Positions 1-8,845 are shown, numbered from the stretch's first letter. The stretch: DNA of 64,000 nucleotides from Arthrobacter sp. SLBN-83 (GCF_006715285.1 NZ_VFMX01000001.1:2108001-2172000), one strand, 5' to 3'. Numbers and translations: made by a program. Notes: a model not told the origin generated them from the letters alone.

Positions 1-284
1 CCGCAGCCTTCGCCATGGCCCCGGAGATCGCCAAGGCCTACTACGACGCCTACGTTTCAGGCGACGAGGACCGGCGCAGCGCCCTGCTCGAGGGTTTCTA
101 CGCACCCCTGGTCCGCCTGCGCGACCAGACCCCGGGGTTCGGCGTTTCCCTAATCAAAGCGGGACTGCGGTTGGCCGGGCTGCCCGTCGGTTCGGTGCGC
201 CCGCCGCTGGTGGACCCCACGGAGGAACAGCTGGTGGAGCTCAAGGCCATCCTGGCCAAGGGCCACGAGCTGGCCGGCAGCTGA
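1..284 (+). CDS. kdgD: 5-dehydro-4-deoxyglucarate dehydratase, C-terminal end (partial)
   Basis: Only the last 93 or so residues lie in the window; the gene is cut by the left edge and its reading phase starts at base 3. The tail has the sequence style of KdgD members of the dihydrodipicolinate synthase family, with a GVSLIKAGLRLAGLPVG stretch followed by a VRPPL-D-T-EE tail near the end. KdgD removes water and CO2 from 5-dehydro-4-deoxy-D-glucarate to give 2,5-dioxovalerate. The next two genes fit the same pathway: an enolase-superfamily sugar-acid enzyme and the dehydrogenase that would consume the product. The stop overlaps the next start (TGATG), so the genes are probably translationally coupled. 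The catalytic lysine lies outside the window, so another DHDPS-family aldolase or dehydratase cannot be excluded. Confidence 0.75.
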   Translation, partial: AAFAMAPEIAKAYYDAYVSGDEDRRSALLEGFYAPLVRLRDQTPGFGVSLIKAGLRLAGLPVGSVRPPLVDPTEEQLVELKAILAKGHELAGS

Positions 285-1390
285 TGACGGCGCCTACGGC
301 CGAATCCGTCCGCACCGTTCCCCGCATCACCGGGCTGGCCACGCGGCTCCTCACCGTTCCGCTGCGGCGGCACTGGGGTACGGAGGCACCGGAGAACCAC
401 GTGATCGCCACCGAGCTCTCCACGGACGACGGCGGCACCGGCTTTGGTTTTTCCTGGACACCCACCATCGGTCCCCAGGCAGTCAAGGCGCTGCTTGATT
501 ACGACATCGCACCTTTCATCACCGGCCTGCCGGCCACGCCCGAGGCCGTGTGGGACGCGGTATGGAAGCGCCTGCACGAAGCCGGTGGCGGCGGGCTCAC
601 CACCATTGCCATGGCCGGGGTGGACCTCGCACTGTGGGACCTGCAGGCGCGCCGTGCCGGAACATCGGTCACCGGATTGCTGGGCCAGCGCCAGGACTCC
701 GCCGAGGTCTACGGCTCCGGGGTGAACCTGCACTACACCCTGGACGAGCTGGTGGCGCAGGCCGAACGCTGGGTCGCCGCGGGCCACCAGGCGGTCAAGA
801 TCAAGGTAGGCAAACCGGACATCCGCGAGGACGTCGAACGCCTTGCCGCAGTGCGCTCCGTCCTGGGCCCGGACCGCAGGCTCATGATCGATGCCAACCA
901 ACGGTGGGACCTGCCCACCACCTTCCGCGCCCTGGATGTCCTGGCCGAATTCGGGCTGGAGTGGCTGGAGGAGCCCATCCGCGCGGACGACCTCTGGGCC
1001 TACCGGCGGCTGCGGAAACATTCACCGGTGCCCATCGCCCTCGGCGAAAACCTGCACACCATCTACCGGTTCCGCGATTTCATTGAGGCGGAAGCGGTGG
1101 ACATCATCCAGCCCAACATCATCCGGGTAGGCGGGATCACCCCGTTCCGGCGGATCGTGGAGCTGGCACGGACCCACAGCATCAAGGTGATGCCGCACCT
1201 GCTGCCGGAACTGTCCGGACAGCTGGCGCTGACCCTGGCGGAGCCCACCCTGGTGGAGGACGTCGAAGATGCGTCCTTCGAACAGCTGGGCATCCTCGAC
1301 GAACCATCGCCGGTGCGGTTCAGCAACAGCCGGGTGACGCTCGCGGACCACGCCGGGCTGGGTTTCCGCTTCAAGAACAGGCTGCAATGA
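284..1390 (+). CDS. mandelate racemase/muconate lactonizing enzyme family protein (sugar-acid dehydratase or cycloisomerase)
   Basis: This 368-residue member of the enolase superfamily has the whole catalytic set. It has a K-x-K motif at K172/K174, metal ligands D203, E229 (in EEP) and E255 (in GEN), and a histidine at H305 in MPHLLPEL. Such enzymes abstract the proton alpha to a carboxylate and mostly act on aldonic or aldaric acids. Lying between a KdgD-type dehydratase and a 2,5-dioxovalerate dehydrogenase, it probably feeds 5-dehydro-4-deoxyglucarate into the oxidative uronate route, either as a glucarate/galactarate dehydratase or as a galactarolactone cycloisomerase. The sequence alone does not separate these. 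The ATG overlaps the upstream stop. A 42-base gap separates it from the next likely start. Confidence 0.85.
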   Translation: MTAPTAESVRTVPRITGLATRLLTVPLRRHWGTEAPENHVIATELSTDDGGTGFGFSWTPTIGPQAVKALLDYDIAPFITGLPATPEAVWDAVWKRLHEAGGGGLTTIAMAGVDLALWDLQARRAGTSVTGLLGQRQDSAEVYGSGVNLHYTLDELVAQAERWVAAGHQAVKIKVGKPDIREDVERLAAVRSVLGPDRRLMIDANQRWDLPTTFRALDVLAEFGLEWLEEPIRADDLWAYRRLRKHSPVPIALGENLHTIYRFRDFIEAEAVDIIQPNIIRVGGITPFRRIVELARTHSIKVMPHLLPELSGQLALTLAEPTLVEDVEDASFEQLGILDEPSPVRFSNSRVTLADHAGLGFRFKNRLQ

Positions 1391-1432
1391 TGAATTTCCA
1401 GACGACCTCTATTGGATGAACAGGTTCCTGAC

Positions 1433-2884
1433 GTGACAACTGCAACGCTTTCCCTCACCGAACTCACTGCCGCCGCTACGGCGGCGGCAAAAATCGCCGC
1501 GGCTGCCTCCGACGCCGAACGCGCCGGCTGGTTGAACGCGGTGGCAGACGCCCTGGACGCCAACGCCGCCGAGCTGGTAGACATCGCGGACGCCGAAACC
1601 AGCCTGGGGGCCACCCGCCTGACGGGCGAGGTGGCCCGCACCACCGGCCAGCTGCGCCTGTTTGCGCGCGTGATCACCGAAGGCTCCTACCTGGAAGCCA
1701 TCATCGACCACGCGGAGCCAGCCGCCACCCCGCCCCGGCCGGACCTCCGCCGGATCCTCAAGCCCATCGGTCCGGTAGCGGTTTTCTCGGCGTCCAACTT
1801 CCCGTTCGCCTTCTCGGTGGCCGGCGGAGACACTGCCTCGGCGCTCGCCGTCGGCTGTTCAGTGATCGTCAAGGCACACTCCGGCCACCTGCGGCTCTCC
1901 GAACGGACGGCGGAAATCGTGGCGGAGGCGCTTCGCCGCGCCGGGGCACCGGAGGGCCTGTTCGCCCTGGTCCACGGCCGCGAAGTGGGAACAGCCCTGG
2001 TCCAGGATCCTGCCGTCAAGGCCGTGGGGTTCACCGGGTCCATCCCCGGCGGCCGTGCCCTGTTCGACCTTGCCACCTCCCGCCCCGACCCCATCCCGTT
2101 CTACGGGGAACTGGGCAGCCTCAACCCCGTGGTCATCACAGCGGAAGCGCTGCAGGCACGCTCAGCGGAACTCGCCGCCGGACTTGCCGGGTCCTTCACC
2201 CTGGGCGCCGGGCAGTTCTGCACCAAGCCGGGCCTGGTGTTCATCCCCGCGGGAACCGACTTCGCCTCGGAGGTGGCAGAAGCGAGCAAGGACAAGCCGG
2301 CCCTGGGCATGCTGACCAGCCGCATCGCCGAGGCCTACCCGGACGGGCTCCGCAGTTTCGCTTCCGTTGACGGCGTGGACGTGGTGGGCGGCAGCGTAGA
2401 CCAGGACGCCGTGGCCAACGGCGCCGCTCCGGTGGTCTTTTGCACCAGTGCCGCCAAAGTCCTGGAAAACCCGGAGCAGCTGCTGGAGGAATGCTTCGGA
2501 CCCACCACCATCCTCATCGAGTACAAGGACCGGGAGGAGCTGGCTGCCGTCCTGGCCAAGGTCCCGGGAAGCCTCACGGCAACGCTCCACAGCGAGCAGG
2601 GTGAGGATATCGAGGCCCTGGTGGAGCAGCTCTCCGGGCTGGCCGGACGCGTCCTGTTCGAAGGCTGGCCCACGGGCGTGGCCGTGAACTGGGCCCAGCA
2701 GCACGGCGGCCCCTACCCCGCCACCACATCGCTGTTCACCTCGGTGGGTGCGACGGCGGTCCGCAGGTTCCAGCGCCCCGTGGCCTACCAGGACGCCCCG
2801 GAAAGCGTGCTGCACCCAGCACTGCGGGAGGACAACCCGCTGCGCATCCCGCGCCGGGTGGACGGGGAACTGCAGCTTCCTTAG
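1433..2884 (+). CDS. 2,5-dioxovalerate (alpha-ketoglutarate semialdehyde) dehydrogenase, NADP-dependent type
   Basis: This aldehyde dehydrogenase superfamily protein has about 483 residues. It has the SNFPFAFSVAGGDTASALA segment typical of the alpha-ketoglutarate semialdehyde dehydrogenase branch, a catalytic glutamate in YGELGSLNP and a catalytic cysteine in GAGQFCTKPG. It would oxidise 2,5-dioxovalerate, the KdgD product, to 2-oxoglutarate and so complete the oxidative uronate route into the TCA cycle. I prefer the GTG at 1433, which has an AGG eight bases upstream. An in-frame TTG at 1412 would add seven residues but has no ribosome binding site. A strong terminator follows directly, so this is the last gene of the module. 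Confidence 0.9.
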   Translation: MTTATLSLTELTAAATAAAKIAAAASDAERAGWLNAVADALDANAAELVDIADAETSLGATRLTGEVARTTGQLRLFARVITEGSYLEAIIDHAEPAATPPRPDLRRILKPIGPVAVFSASNFPFAFSVAGGDTASALAVGCSVIVKAHSGHLRLSERTAEIVAEALRRAGAPEGLFALVHGREVGTALVQDPAVKAVGFTGSIPGGRALFDLATSRPDPIPFYGELGSLNPVVITAEALQARSAELAAGLAGSFTLGAGQFCTKPGLVFIPAGTDFASEVAEASKDKPALGMLTSRIAEAYPDGLRSFASVDGVDVVGGSVDQDAVANGAAPVVFCTSAAKVLENPEQLLEECFGPTTILIEYKDREELAAVLAKVPGSLTATLHSEQGEDIEALVEQLSGLAGRVLFEGWPTGVAVNWAQQHGGPYPATTSLFTSVGATAVRRFQRPVAYQDAPESVLHPALREDNPLRIPRRVDGELQLP

Positions 2885-2893
2885 CTGACAAAG

Positions 2894-2925
2894 AAAACCC
2901 CGGAGCCTTTCGGCTCCGGGGTTTT
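2894..2925. terminator. bidirectional Rho-independent terminator
   Basis: A perfect 14-bp stem (AAAACCCCGGAGCC / GGCTCCGGGGTTTT) encloses a TTTC loop. It lies 9 bases after the dehydrogenase stop and 23 bases beyond the end of the convergent M24-like gene. A-rich and T-rich flanks allow it to work on both strands. Confidence 0.93.
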
Positions 2926-2948
2926 CTGCTGCCCGGGAAACTCGTTTC

Positions 2949-4064
2949 CTACAGCTGCAGCGTCACCGGCCGCTCCAGCCCGTTGACGGTGCTTATGGGC
3001 CAGCGTGGGTCCACCGTCAGGACGCGGAGGCCGGACTCCGTGAGCTGGACGGTGTCTTCGATCTTGACGCCGGGGCCTGACGGGTTCCAGGTGAAGGCCT
3101 GGTCCAGCACCACAGTGTCGGTCACCGCAGACGTCACCCTGGGATCACGCCCCGCGTACCCGGCCGGTCCGCCCTGGTGATGCTGCTCCCACTGGTCCGC
3201 CCCGAAGCCGTGCCGGGCGTACGCTGCCTGGATTTCGGCAAAGATCCTGTCCAGGCGCGCCCCGGGGACCGTGGCATCGAAGATGTCCGCTTCCACGGCC
3301 GCGACACGGGCCTCGGCGTCGCGCTCTTTCGGGGTGCCGGCGTCGAACCTGATCCAGCGGGTGATGTTGGCCACCAGGCCGTCCCGGCGGGCGCACACCA
3401 CGGCCATGGCACGACGGCCCAGCGGGGCGTGGGTGGCCAACGGGTGCCGGAAATCGCTGCGGGAGCTGCCGTTGCACAGGAGTACCAGCGGCTCCGCGCC
3501 GGCCGCCACCACGCGGGCGGCCAGCGCCGAGACGAGTTCGAACTCGGTGGTCTCCGGGCGCGCTGCGGAAAGAACGTCCGTCATCATGGCAGCCAGCTCG
3601 GCGCTGAGCTGGGAGTACCGCGCGCTCTCGGCCGGGAGGAGCTGCTGGCGGGCAGCGCGCAGTTGCGCTGTGACGTCCGCTTCCGCGAGCGGCGGCCGGT
3701 AACTGCTTCCGAGGGCGGCGGCGGTCTGGTGCAGGTTGCCGTACCAGGGCACGGTGTGCAGGTTGACCTGGGCTGGAAGCTCTTCGGCCGCGATCCGCCC
3801 GGCCTCATTGTTGAACGTCACCAGGTGGTCGCCGTCGCGGTCCACCAGGAGGGCTGCGATGGGGTCGCCGGCCAGGCTGACGTGCACGCGGCTGCCGTCC
3901 AGGTACCACGTCAGGGCAGTGTTGGAGGTCAGGAGCAGGGAGTCCCGCCCGGCCGCGTCCAGGATGTCCAGGACGCGGCGGCGCTTGATGGTGCGGTCCG
4001 TCCTTGAGCCCGGCGGCCGCCGTGCCTCCTTCGGGGGAGCGGCTGTGGTTGTTGTTTGCGTCAT
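2949..4064 (-). CDS. M24-family (creatinase/prolidase-fold) protein with degenerate metal site
   Basis: This 371-residue protein has the two-part layout of Xaa-Pro peptidase/creatinase-fold proteins: an N-terminal alpha/beta domain (about 1-165) and a C-terminal pita-bread domain. Recognisable C-terminal landmarks are the segment ending in ANITRWI, the HHQGG segment and PGVKIEDTVQLTESG. In active metallopeptidases the first region carries two aspartate ligands (liDlG and sDiTR). Here those positions read as a non-acidic residue and Asn, so metal-dependent peptidase activity is doubtful. A creatinase-like metal-free hydrolase or a lyase is possible. It is the last gene of the leftward operon, and its ATG overlaps the upstream stop (ATGA). 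The role in sugar metabolism is unknown. Confidence 0.8.
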   Translation of the reverse strand: MTQTTTTAAPPKEARRPPGSRTDRTIKRRRVLDILDAAGRDSLLLTSNTALTWYLDGSRVHVSLAGDPIAALLVDRDGDHLVTFNNEAGRIAAEELPAQVNLHTVPWYGNLHQTAAALGSSYRPPLAEADVTAQLRAARQQLLPAESARYSQLSAELAAMMTDVLSAARPETTEFELVSALAARVVAAGAEPLVLLCNGSSRSDFRHPLATHAPLGRRAMAVVCARRDGLVANITRWIRFDAGTPKERDAEARVAAVEADIFDATVPGARLDRIFAEIQAAYARHGFGADQWEQHHQGGPAGYAGRDPRVTSAVTDTVVLDQAFTWNPSGPGVKIEDTVQLTESGLRVLTVDPRWPISTVNGLERPVTLQL

Positions 4065-6100
4065 GACGGGTCCCCCTGTTGGTTAATTAGCGCTTCTACG
4101 TCGGCGGTGGCCAGGATTCCGTCGGCCACGAAAACGGTGATGTGCCGCCGTACCGGGTTTCCCGGCCGGGCCAAGACGGGACTGTCCCAGGCGAGCGACT
4201 GTCCCACGCCGGGGTAGCCCTCCACACGGACAAACCACGGGTCCGTGCAGCCTTCCGGGGCGACGAACACCAAGGTGGCCGGCCCGCCGTCGAACCTTCC
4301 GGACCAAGCGAGCCAGCGCGTGACGCTGCCGTGGGTCTTCGACTCGCCGCTGCCGGCCTGCGTCCACACCGCCGCTTCCCCGCACGCCGGGAGGCGCCAG
4401 AAGAAGCCGCCATAGCCGCCCTCGAAGCGGCCGTTGGAGCCCGGGCTGCCCAGGCTGACGGGCTTGTCCCACGCGGGGGACAGGGCAAAGTCCACGGACA
4501 ACCGCCAGATGGAAGGCGCGACGGCGGACCACGCCCAGGTGCGTTCCTCCACCAGGACGGGGGAGCCGTCGGGGCCGTTCCACTCCAGGGTCTCCTGGAG
4601 CCTGCCCTTTTGCCCGTCGCTGTCGTCGGTCTGCTGTGAAGCGGTGGCCGTGATGCTGCCGTGGTCCGGGCGCCAGATGTACTGCCCGGCCTTCCGCGTA
4701 TAGGTGCGTCCGCCCCAGAAATTGACGCCGTCCACGTCCTGCAGTGCCACCCCAACACCCAGATGCCACACGTGGTCCAGCGGCATGTGGTCCGTGACCA
4801 CAGTGCCGCCGAGGGTCCGGACAGGGTGCAGGTAGGGGCGCGGGGAGGATACGGCGCGGATGTGGCTGCCGTCCTGGTAGTCCGCCACCGGCCGGCCATC
4901 CAAGGCCAGCGCCCGGACCGGCGGGAGGGCCCGGGCCCACGGGACGCCAAGTTCGGCGTACGTTGCCTGTGACTTGATGGCGCGCCCGATCAGGTCGCTG
5001 ATGCCCTGGATCACGGGGTGGGCGTCGTCGCCGTCGCCCTCCCAGGACATGGATGCAGCATCAATCGGAGCCGGCGCGGGGGAGGTGCGGATGGCTTCCA
5101 GCACTGCGGTGAAGGCGCCGGTGTCCTGCAGGGCGCACAGCAGGGGCGTCCCGGTTGCGCGGGCGTCCAGCAGGTTCTCCAGCAGGTCGGTGCGGCCGTA
5201 CGTTTCATGGCGCTCGCCGTCGGCGCTGCTGATCACCACCTCGTCCCGCGTGTAGTAGAGGGTGATGTCGCCCAGGGTTCCATGCACAGTGACGGTGGGA
5301 TCGAGCTGCTCGAGGGCGCACAATGTGAGGGCGCACAGCAGGGTGTTCCCGCCGGCGGTGCGGATCCGGAGCACCGAGGTGTCGTCGCTCTCGGTCTGGT
5401 TGGCCCGGTAGAGGTCGGTTTCCACGGAGGCGACGTCGGAGAGCGTGTGGGCGCCGGCCAGGGACAGGCCCGTGGCAACGGCGTGTGCCAGCGCATTCGT
5501 GGCCACGCCATCCACCACGTCGGTGCCGTCCAGGCTGCGCTTCCCTGCCCAGCGTGAGCGCTTGAAGTAGGCCTTGGTCCGCAGCCACTGGCCCGTGGCG
5601 CTGATGCCCAGGACGGTGCCGATCTCCCCGGCAGCAACTTTGTCACGGATGGCGGGCAGGGCGTGGGATCCCAGGCTTTGGAAGCCCACTTGGACCAGGC
5701 GTCCCTTCTCCTGTGCGGCGGCAAGGACCTGATCGTACTGCGCCAGGGAGGCCACCGGTGGCTTTTCCACATAGACGTCCATCCCGGCGGACAGCGCGGC
5801 GAGGGCCAGCGGCGCGTGGGTTTGGATGGGGGTGGCAAGAATGACGACGTCGGCACCCGGCTGTGCGGCCAGCAGCGAGTCCAGATCGGGGAAGACGGCA
5901 ACCGTATCGGCCAGGGTGCCGGCCTGCGGCGGAAGGGGATCGGCCACTGCCACCAGTTGCAGGGCACCGGCTGCCTCGAGCCGGGCCAGGTTGGCGAGGT
6001 GGCGCTCGCCGAAGCCGTGCACGCCCACCAGCGCAACCCGGGGGATGGCGGTGGAGGTCGGCTGTTGCTGGGCGGATTCCGCTGGGTGCTGTGTGGTCAC
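4061..6100 (-). CDS. Gfo/Idh/MocA oxidoreductase fused to a DUF6807 (PmoA-like) domain
   Basis: This is a two-domain protein of about 679 residues. Residues 20-370 are a Gfo/Idh/MocA NAD(P)-dependent oxidoreductase, with a Rossmann glycine motif in VALVGVHGFG, EKPP at the usual catalytic-lysine position, and a substrate domain. Residues about 390-675 match the PmoA-like DUF6807 family, with DHMPLDHVWHLGVG and the NFWGG segment. The N-terminal half is a close paralogue of the stand-alone protein encoded at 25,824-27,029. I chose the GTG at 6,100 because GAGG lies six bases upstream. A TTG at 6,133 would overlap the previous stop but lacks a binding site. Family knowledge and the operon suggest oxidation or epimerisation of an imported sugar. 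The substrate is unknown. Confidence 0.87.
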   Translation of the reverse strand: MTTQHPAESAQQQPTSTAIPRVALVGVHGFGERHLANLARLEAAGALQLVAVADPLPPQAGTLADTVAVFPDLDSLLAAQPGADVVILATPIQTHAPLALAALSAGMDVYVEKPPVASLAQYDQVLAAAQEKGRLVQVGFQSLGSHALPAIRDKVAAGEIGTVLGISATGQWLRTKAYFKRSRWAGKRSLDGTDVVDGVATNALAHAVATGLSLAGAHTLSDVASVETDLYRANQTESDDTSVLRIRTAGGNTLLCALTLCALEQLDPTVTVHGTLGDITLYYTRDEVVISSADGERHETYGRTDLLENLLDARATGTPLLCALQDTGAFTAVLEAIRTSPAPAPIDAASMSWEGDGDDAHPVIQGISDLIGRAIKSQATYAELGVPWARALPPVRALALDGRPVADYQDGSHIRAVSSPRPYLHPVRTLGGTVVTDHMPLDHVWHLGVGVALQDVDGVNFWGGRTYTRKAGQYIWRPDHGSITATASQQTDDSDGQKGRLQETLEWNGPDGSPVLVEERTWAWSAVAPSIWRLSVDFALSPAWDKPVSLGSPGSNGRFEGGYGGFFWRLPACGEAAVWTQAGSGESKTHGSVTRWLAWSGRFDGGPATLVFVAPEGCTDPWFVRVEGYPGVGQSLAWDSPVLARPGNPVRRHITVFVADGILATADVEALINQQGDPS

Positions 6101-6129
6101 GTGGGTCCTCGGTGCTGTTGGAAAGGGGG

Positions 6130-7251
6130 TCAAGAGGTCAGTGTCCCGGCCAGGAAATCGAGGGCCTCGTCCTGCATGCCCGCCGTGAACACGTGCCCGC
6201 CCGGCCAGAAGCTGCCGGTGTAGGCGTCCGTGCCGGGGTGCAGGGATTGCAGCAGTTGGTCCGCCTGGCGCATCCCGTCCTCCGGGAACAGCTCATCCGC
6301 CAGGGCGTACTGCACCAGAAAGCGTGCTGTTTCCGCCCGGCAGGTGAGCTCCGGCCAGTCGCCCAGTTTCCACAGGCCGGGAGTCTGCAGCAGCCAGGAG
6401 TGCGCGTCCAGGTAGGCGGGGAAGAGCGACTCGAAGGTGGTCATCATGCAGGTGACCACAGCGGCCCGGACGCGCGGGCTGAGGGCGGCGAGGGCAAGGG
6501 AGCGGCCGCCGCCGCCCGAGAAGCCGATGCAGCCCAGCCTGTCCTGGTCGACGTCCGGAAGTGCTGCCAGGATGTCCAGGGCGGCAAGGTCGTCATGCGC
6601 CACCATGCCGGCCAGGCTGGTGCCCAGCAGGCCGGCTGCCTTGGCAACGGTGTCTTCATGAAAGCCGGCAGCGGCGTTGTATTCCTCCGCCTCGGAAGGC
6701 ACTACGCCGTCCTCCCGCCACTGCGCCCGCCTCGCCGCTGTTGCGGAGGCCGTCCGCCATGGGGGAGTTTCGAGGTTGAACCTGCGGCTGCCCCACGCGA
6801 ATGTGTCGTGGGCCAGGACGGCAAATCCCCGGCGGGCGATGTCGGTGGCCAGGGCGCGGCCGTCATAGTGTCCTGCGCGGGCAGCGGCAGCCGACGGGTG
6901 GTTGTCCGGGAGTTCCACCAGCCGGTCGGCCCCGCCGAACTTGTTCCCGCCGTGGCAGTGCAGTGCCAGGACGCCCGGCAGCGGACCAAGACTCCCGGCC
7001 GGCTTCACCAGCCAGCCCGTAGTCCGTGGACCGAAGCCCAACTGCCAGCTGAGCTGGGAGGTGGTGGCGCCGTCGTATGTTTCCTCCCAGTGCACCGTCA
7101 CCTCAGGAAGTGCCCCGCGGTCCGGGACGCCCAGCGCGTCTGACAGTTCCTGCGCCGCAGCGCTGGAGGCCTGGTGGCGCTGATGGTCCCGGACGTAGGC
7201 GGGCCAGTCCTCATAGCCGGCGATCGCGCTGGGCCGTGCTGTTGGAGTCAT
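6130..7251 (-). CDS. alpha/beta hydrolase, esterase-like (dienelactone hydrolase/acetylxylan esterase type)
   Basis: This 373-residue alpha/beta-hydrolase has no signal peptide, so it should be cytoplasmic. The nucleophile elbow is GFSGGGGR (Ser near residue 236), with an acid candidate in ALADELF and a histidine in GGHVF near the C-terminus. The family includes deacetylases and carboxyl esterases that act on carbohydrate esters. The gene follows a sugar-binding lipoprotein gene and precedes a sugar oxidoreductase gene, so removal of acyl groups from imported oligosaccharides is the likely task. The start has an AAGGAGG eight bases upstream. The substrate cannot be read from the sequence. Confidence 0.82.
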   Translation of the reverse strand: MTPTARPSAIAGYEDWPAYVRDHQRHQASSAAAQELSDALGVPDRGALPEVTVHWEETYDGATTSQLSWQLGFGPRTTGWLVKPAGSLGPLPGVLALHCHGGNKFGGADRLVELPDNHPSAAAARAGHYDGRALATDIARRGFAVLAHDTFAWGSRRFNLETPPWRTASATAARRAQWREDGVVPSEAEEYNAAAGFHEDTVAKAAGLLGTSLAGMVAHDDLAALDILAALPDVDQDRLGCIGFSGGGGRSLALAALSPRVRAAVVTCMMTTFESLFPAYLDAHSWLLQTPGLWKLGDWPELTCRAETARFLVQYALADELFPEDGMRQADQLLQSLHPGTDAYTGSFWPGGHVFTAGMQDEALDFLAGTLTS

Positions 7252-7312
7252 GTGGCTGGCCTCCTTACTTGGGTAGTTCCGGTGCTGTGGCGTGGCTGGT
7301 TGCCGTGGTGGA

Positions 7313-8608
7313 TCAGGCGAGGTTCTGGTTGACCTCGGAGATCATGCCTTTGGCGGCATCGCGAGGGGAGATCTTTCCGAAGAGTACATCCGTGTTGTAG
7401 CGGTTCAGAACTTCCATGGTGGCCGATGAGCCTGCCGGGAACGGCTTGGGTGCCTGAATCTTCATCCCGGCGATCCGGTCAAGGTACGCCGCCTCCTTCT
7501 GCTGGGTTTCCTTCAGCAAGGGAGTGATGCCCGCCTTCAGTTCCGTGTTGGCTGGCATGCCCCGGTCGCTCTTGATCTTTGACGCTGCGTCCATGTTGTT
7601 GACCAGGTAGTTGATGAAGAGGGCCGCTTCCTTTGACTGTGGCGACTTGGAGGAGATGGCGTATTCCATGGAGGAACGCAGCCAGGAACCGGGCCGGGTG
7701 CTTTCACCGGGCAGCTTCACCATGACCAGGGGCGCACCGGAGTAGGACGTCATCTGGTTGCTCCAGGAAATTTTCATCCCCTGCTTCCCCTGGCCCATCA
7801 GGGTCATTTCGGGCTGCGCCGAGCCGTCCTCGACGGTCTGGGAGGCCGAGGGTGCACCGCCGGTTTCCGTCAGCTTCTTGTTGAGCTCGAACCAGCGGGT
7901 CAGGGTGTCCTCGCTGATGCCCATCTTCTTTCCATCGTCCGTGTAGAGGGCTTCACCGTTCTGGCGCGCCCAGACTGCGAGGAACGAGTCGTTGGCCATG
8001 GGCGTGGTGCCAAAGGTTCCGGCCGGCGACTTCTGGGTGATCTCGGCCGCGATCCTGGCGTAGTCGTCCCAGGTCCAGGTCTCGTCATCCGGCAGTGCCA
8101 CGCCGGCGGCCTCGAAGACTTTGGGGTCGAGGACCATGGACATCGAGTTGACGCCGGCGGTGATGGTGTACTGCTTGCCGTCGATCTTGCCCAGATCCAC
8201 GGTTCCCTCGGCAAACTTCGAGGTATCGATCTGGTCCTTGACCTTGTCCAGGTTCAACAGCACACCCCGGCTGGCGTACTCGCTGGGGTAGGCCCCGCTC
8301 ATGGCGATGACATCCGGCATGGTTCCACCCGCGATCTGGGTGGCCATCTTGTCCCAGTAGGAGCTGTATTCGGTGTTCTCGCCCTGGACCTTGATGGTGG
8401 GGTTCGCGGCTTCGAAGGCCTTAATCACCTCCATGGTGGTTTTGGCCCTGGAATCGTTGCCCCACCAGGCAAACCGGATGGTGACGGGGTCCTCGGCAGT
8501 CCCCACTTTTCCTGCTTGCGGGCTGCTGCCGCAGCCGGTGAGGACCAGGGCGGCTGCAGCAAAAGCGCCGGTAATGCCCATGACGGATTTCTTGAGACCA
8601 AACCTCAT
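7313..8608 (-). CDS. sugar ABC transporter solute-binding lipoprotein (CUT1 family)
   Basis: This 431-residue family 1 extracellular solute-binding protein has a lipoprotein signal peptide ending in the lipobox LTGC at about residues 23-26. The mature part starts with the FAWWGNDSRAK motif, followed by a YWDKMATQ segment that the other two family 1 binding proteins of this window also carry in variant form. It would capture a sugar or oligosaccharide at the outer face of the membrane and deliver it to the divergently encoded permeases at 8,902-10,780. It leads a leftward operon with an esterase, an oxidoreductase fusion and an M24-like protein. LacI-type operator sequences lie 48-106 bases upstream of its start. 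Confidence 0.93.
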   Translation of the reverse strand: MRFGLKKSVMGITGAFAAAALVLTGCGSSPQAGKVGTAEDPVTIRFAWWGNDSRAKTTMEVIKAFEAANPTIKVQGENTEYSSYWDKMATQIAGGTMPDVIAMSGAYPSEYASRGVLLNLDKVKDQIDTSKFAEGTVDLGKIDGKQYTITAGVNSMSMVLDPKVFEAAGVALPDDETWTWDDYARIAAEITQKSPAGTFGTTPMANDSFLAVWARQNGEALYTDDGKKMGISEDTLTRWFELNKKLTETGGAPSASQTVEDGSAQPEMTLMGQGKQGMKISWSNQMTSYSGAPLVMVKLPGESTRPGSWLRSSMEYAISSKSPQSKEAALFINYLVNNMDAASKIKSDRGMPANTELKAGITPLLKETQQKEAAYLDRIAGMKIQAPKPFPAGSSATMEVLNRYNTDVLFGKISPRDAAKGMISEVNQNLA

Positions 8609-8655
8609 TGTTGTGCCCCTTGGCGGGTAGGTTGTGCGCGAGTGACGTCCGTAAC

Positions 8656-8714
8656 AGAAAGCGTTTTCTCAAAAACTAACAAAGGGCTATACAGGAGTCA
8701 AGAAAGCGTTTACT
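8656..8714. promoter_or_regulatory. two LacI-type operator candidates in a divergent promoter region
   Basis: AGAAAGCGTTTTCT (8656-8669) and AGAAAGCGTTTACT (8701-8714) are near-palindromes centred on CG, as expected for LacI-family sites. They lie 31 bases apart, in the gap between the leftward binding-protein gene and the rightward permeases, where one repressor could control both. A TATACA hexamer at 8688-8693 between them is a candidate -10 element. The cognate regulator is not identified. Confidence 0.6.
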
Positions 8715-8845
8715 TTGGTACGGAGCCGCAATTCGAACGGACCCCGCGGTGCCGGAACCGCTTCAGCTTTCACAGGCAGGAGCATGGCCGGACGCGGGTG
8801 CCGGTTACCCCCATCGCCCTGCGATGAAACAACGTGGAGGCCACG

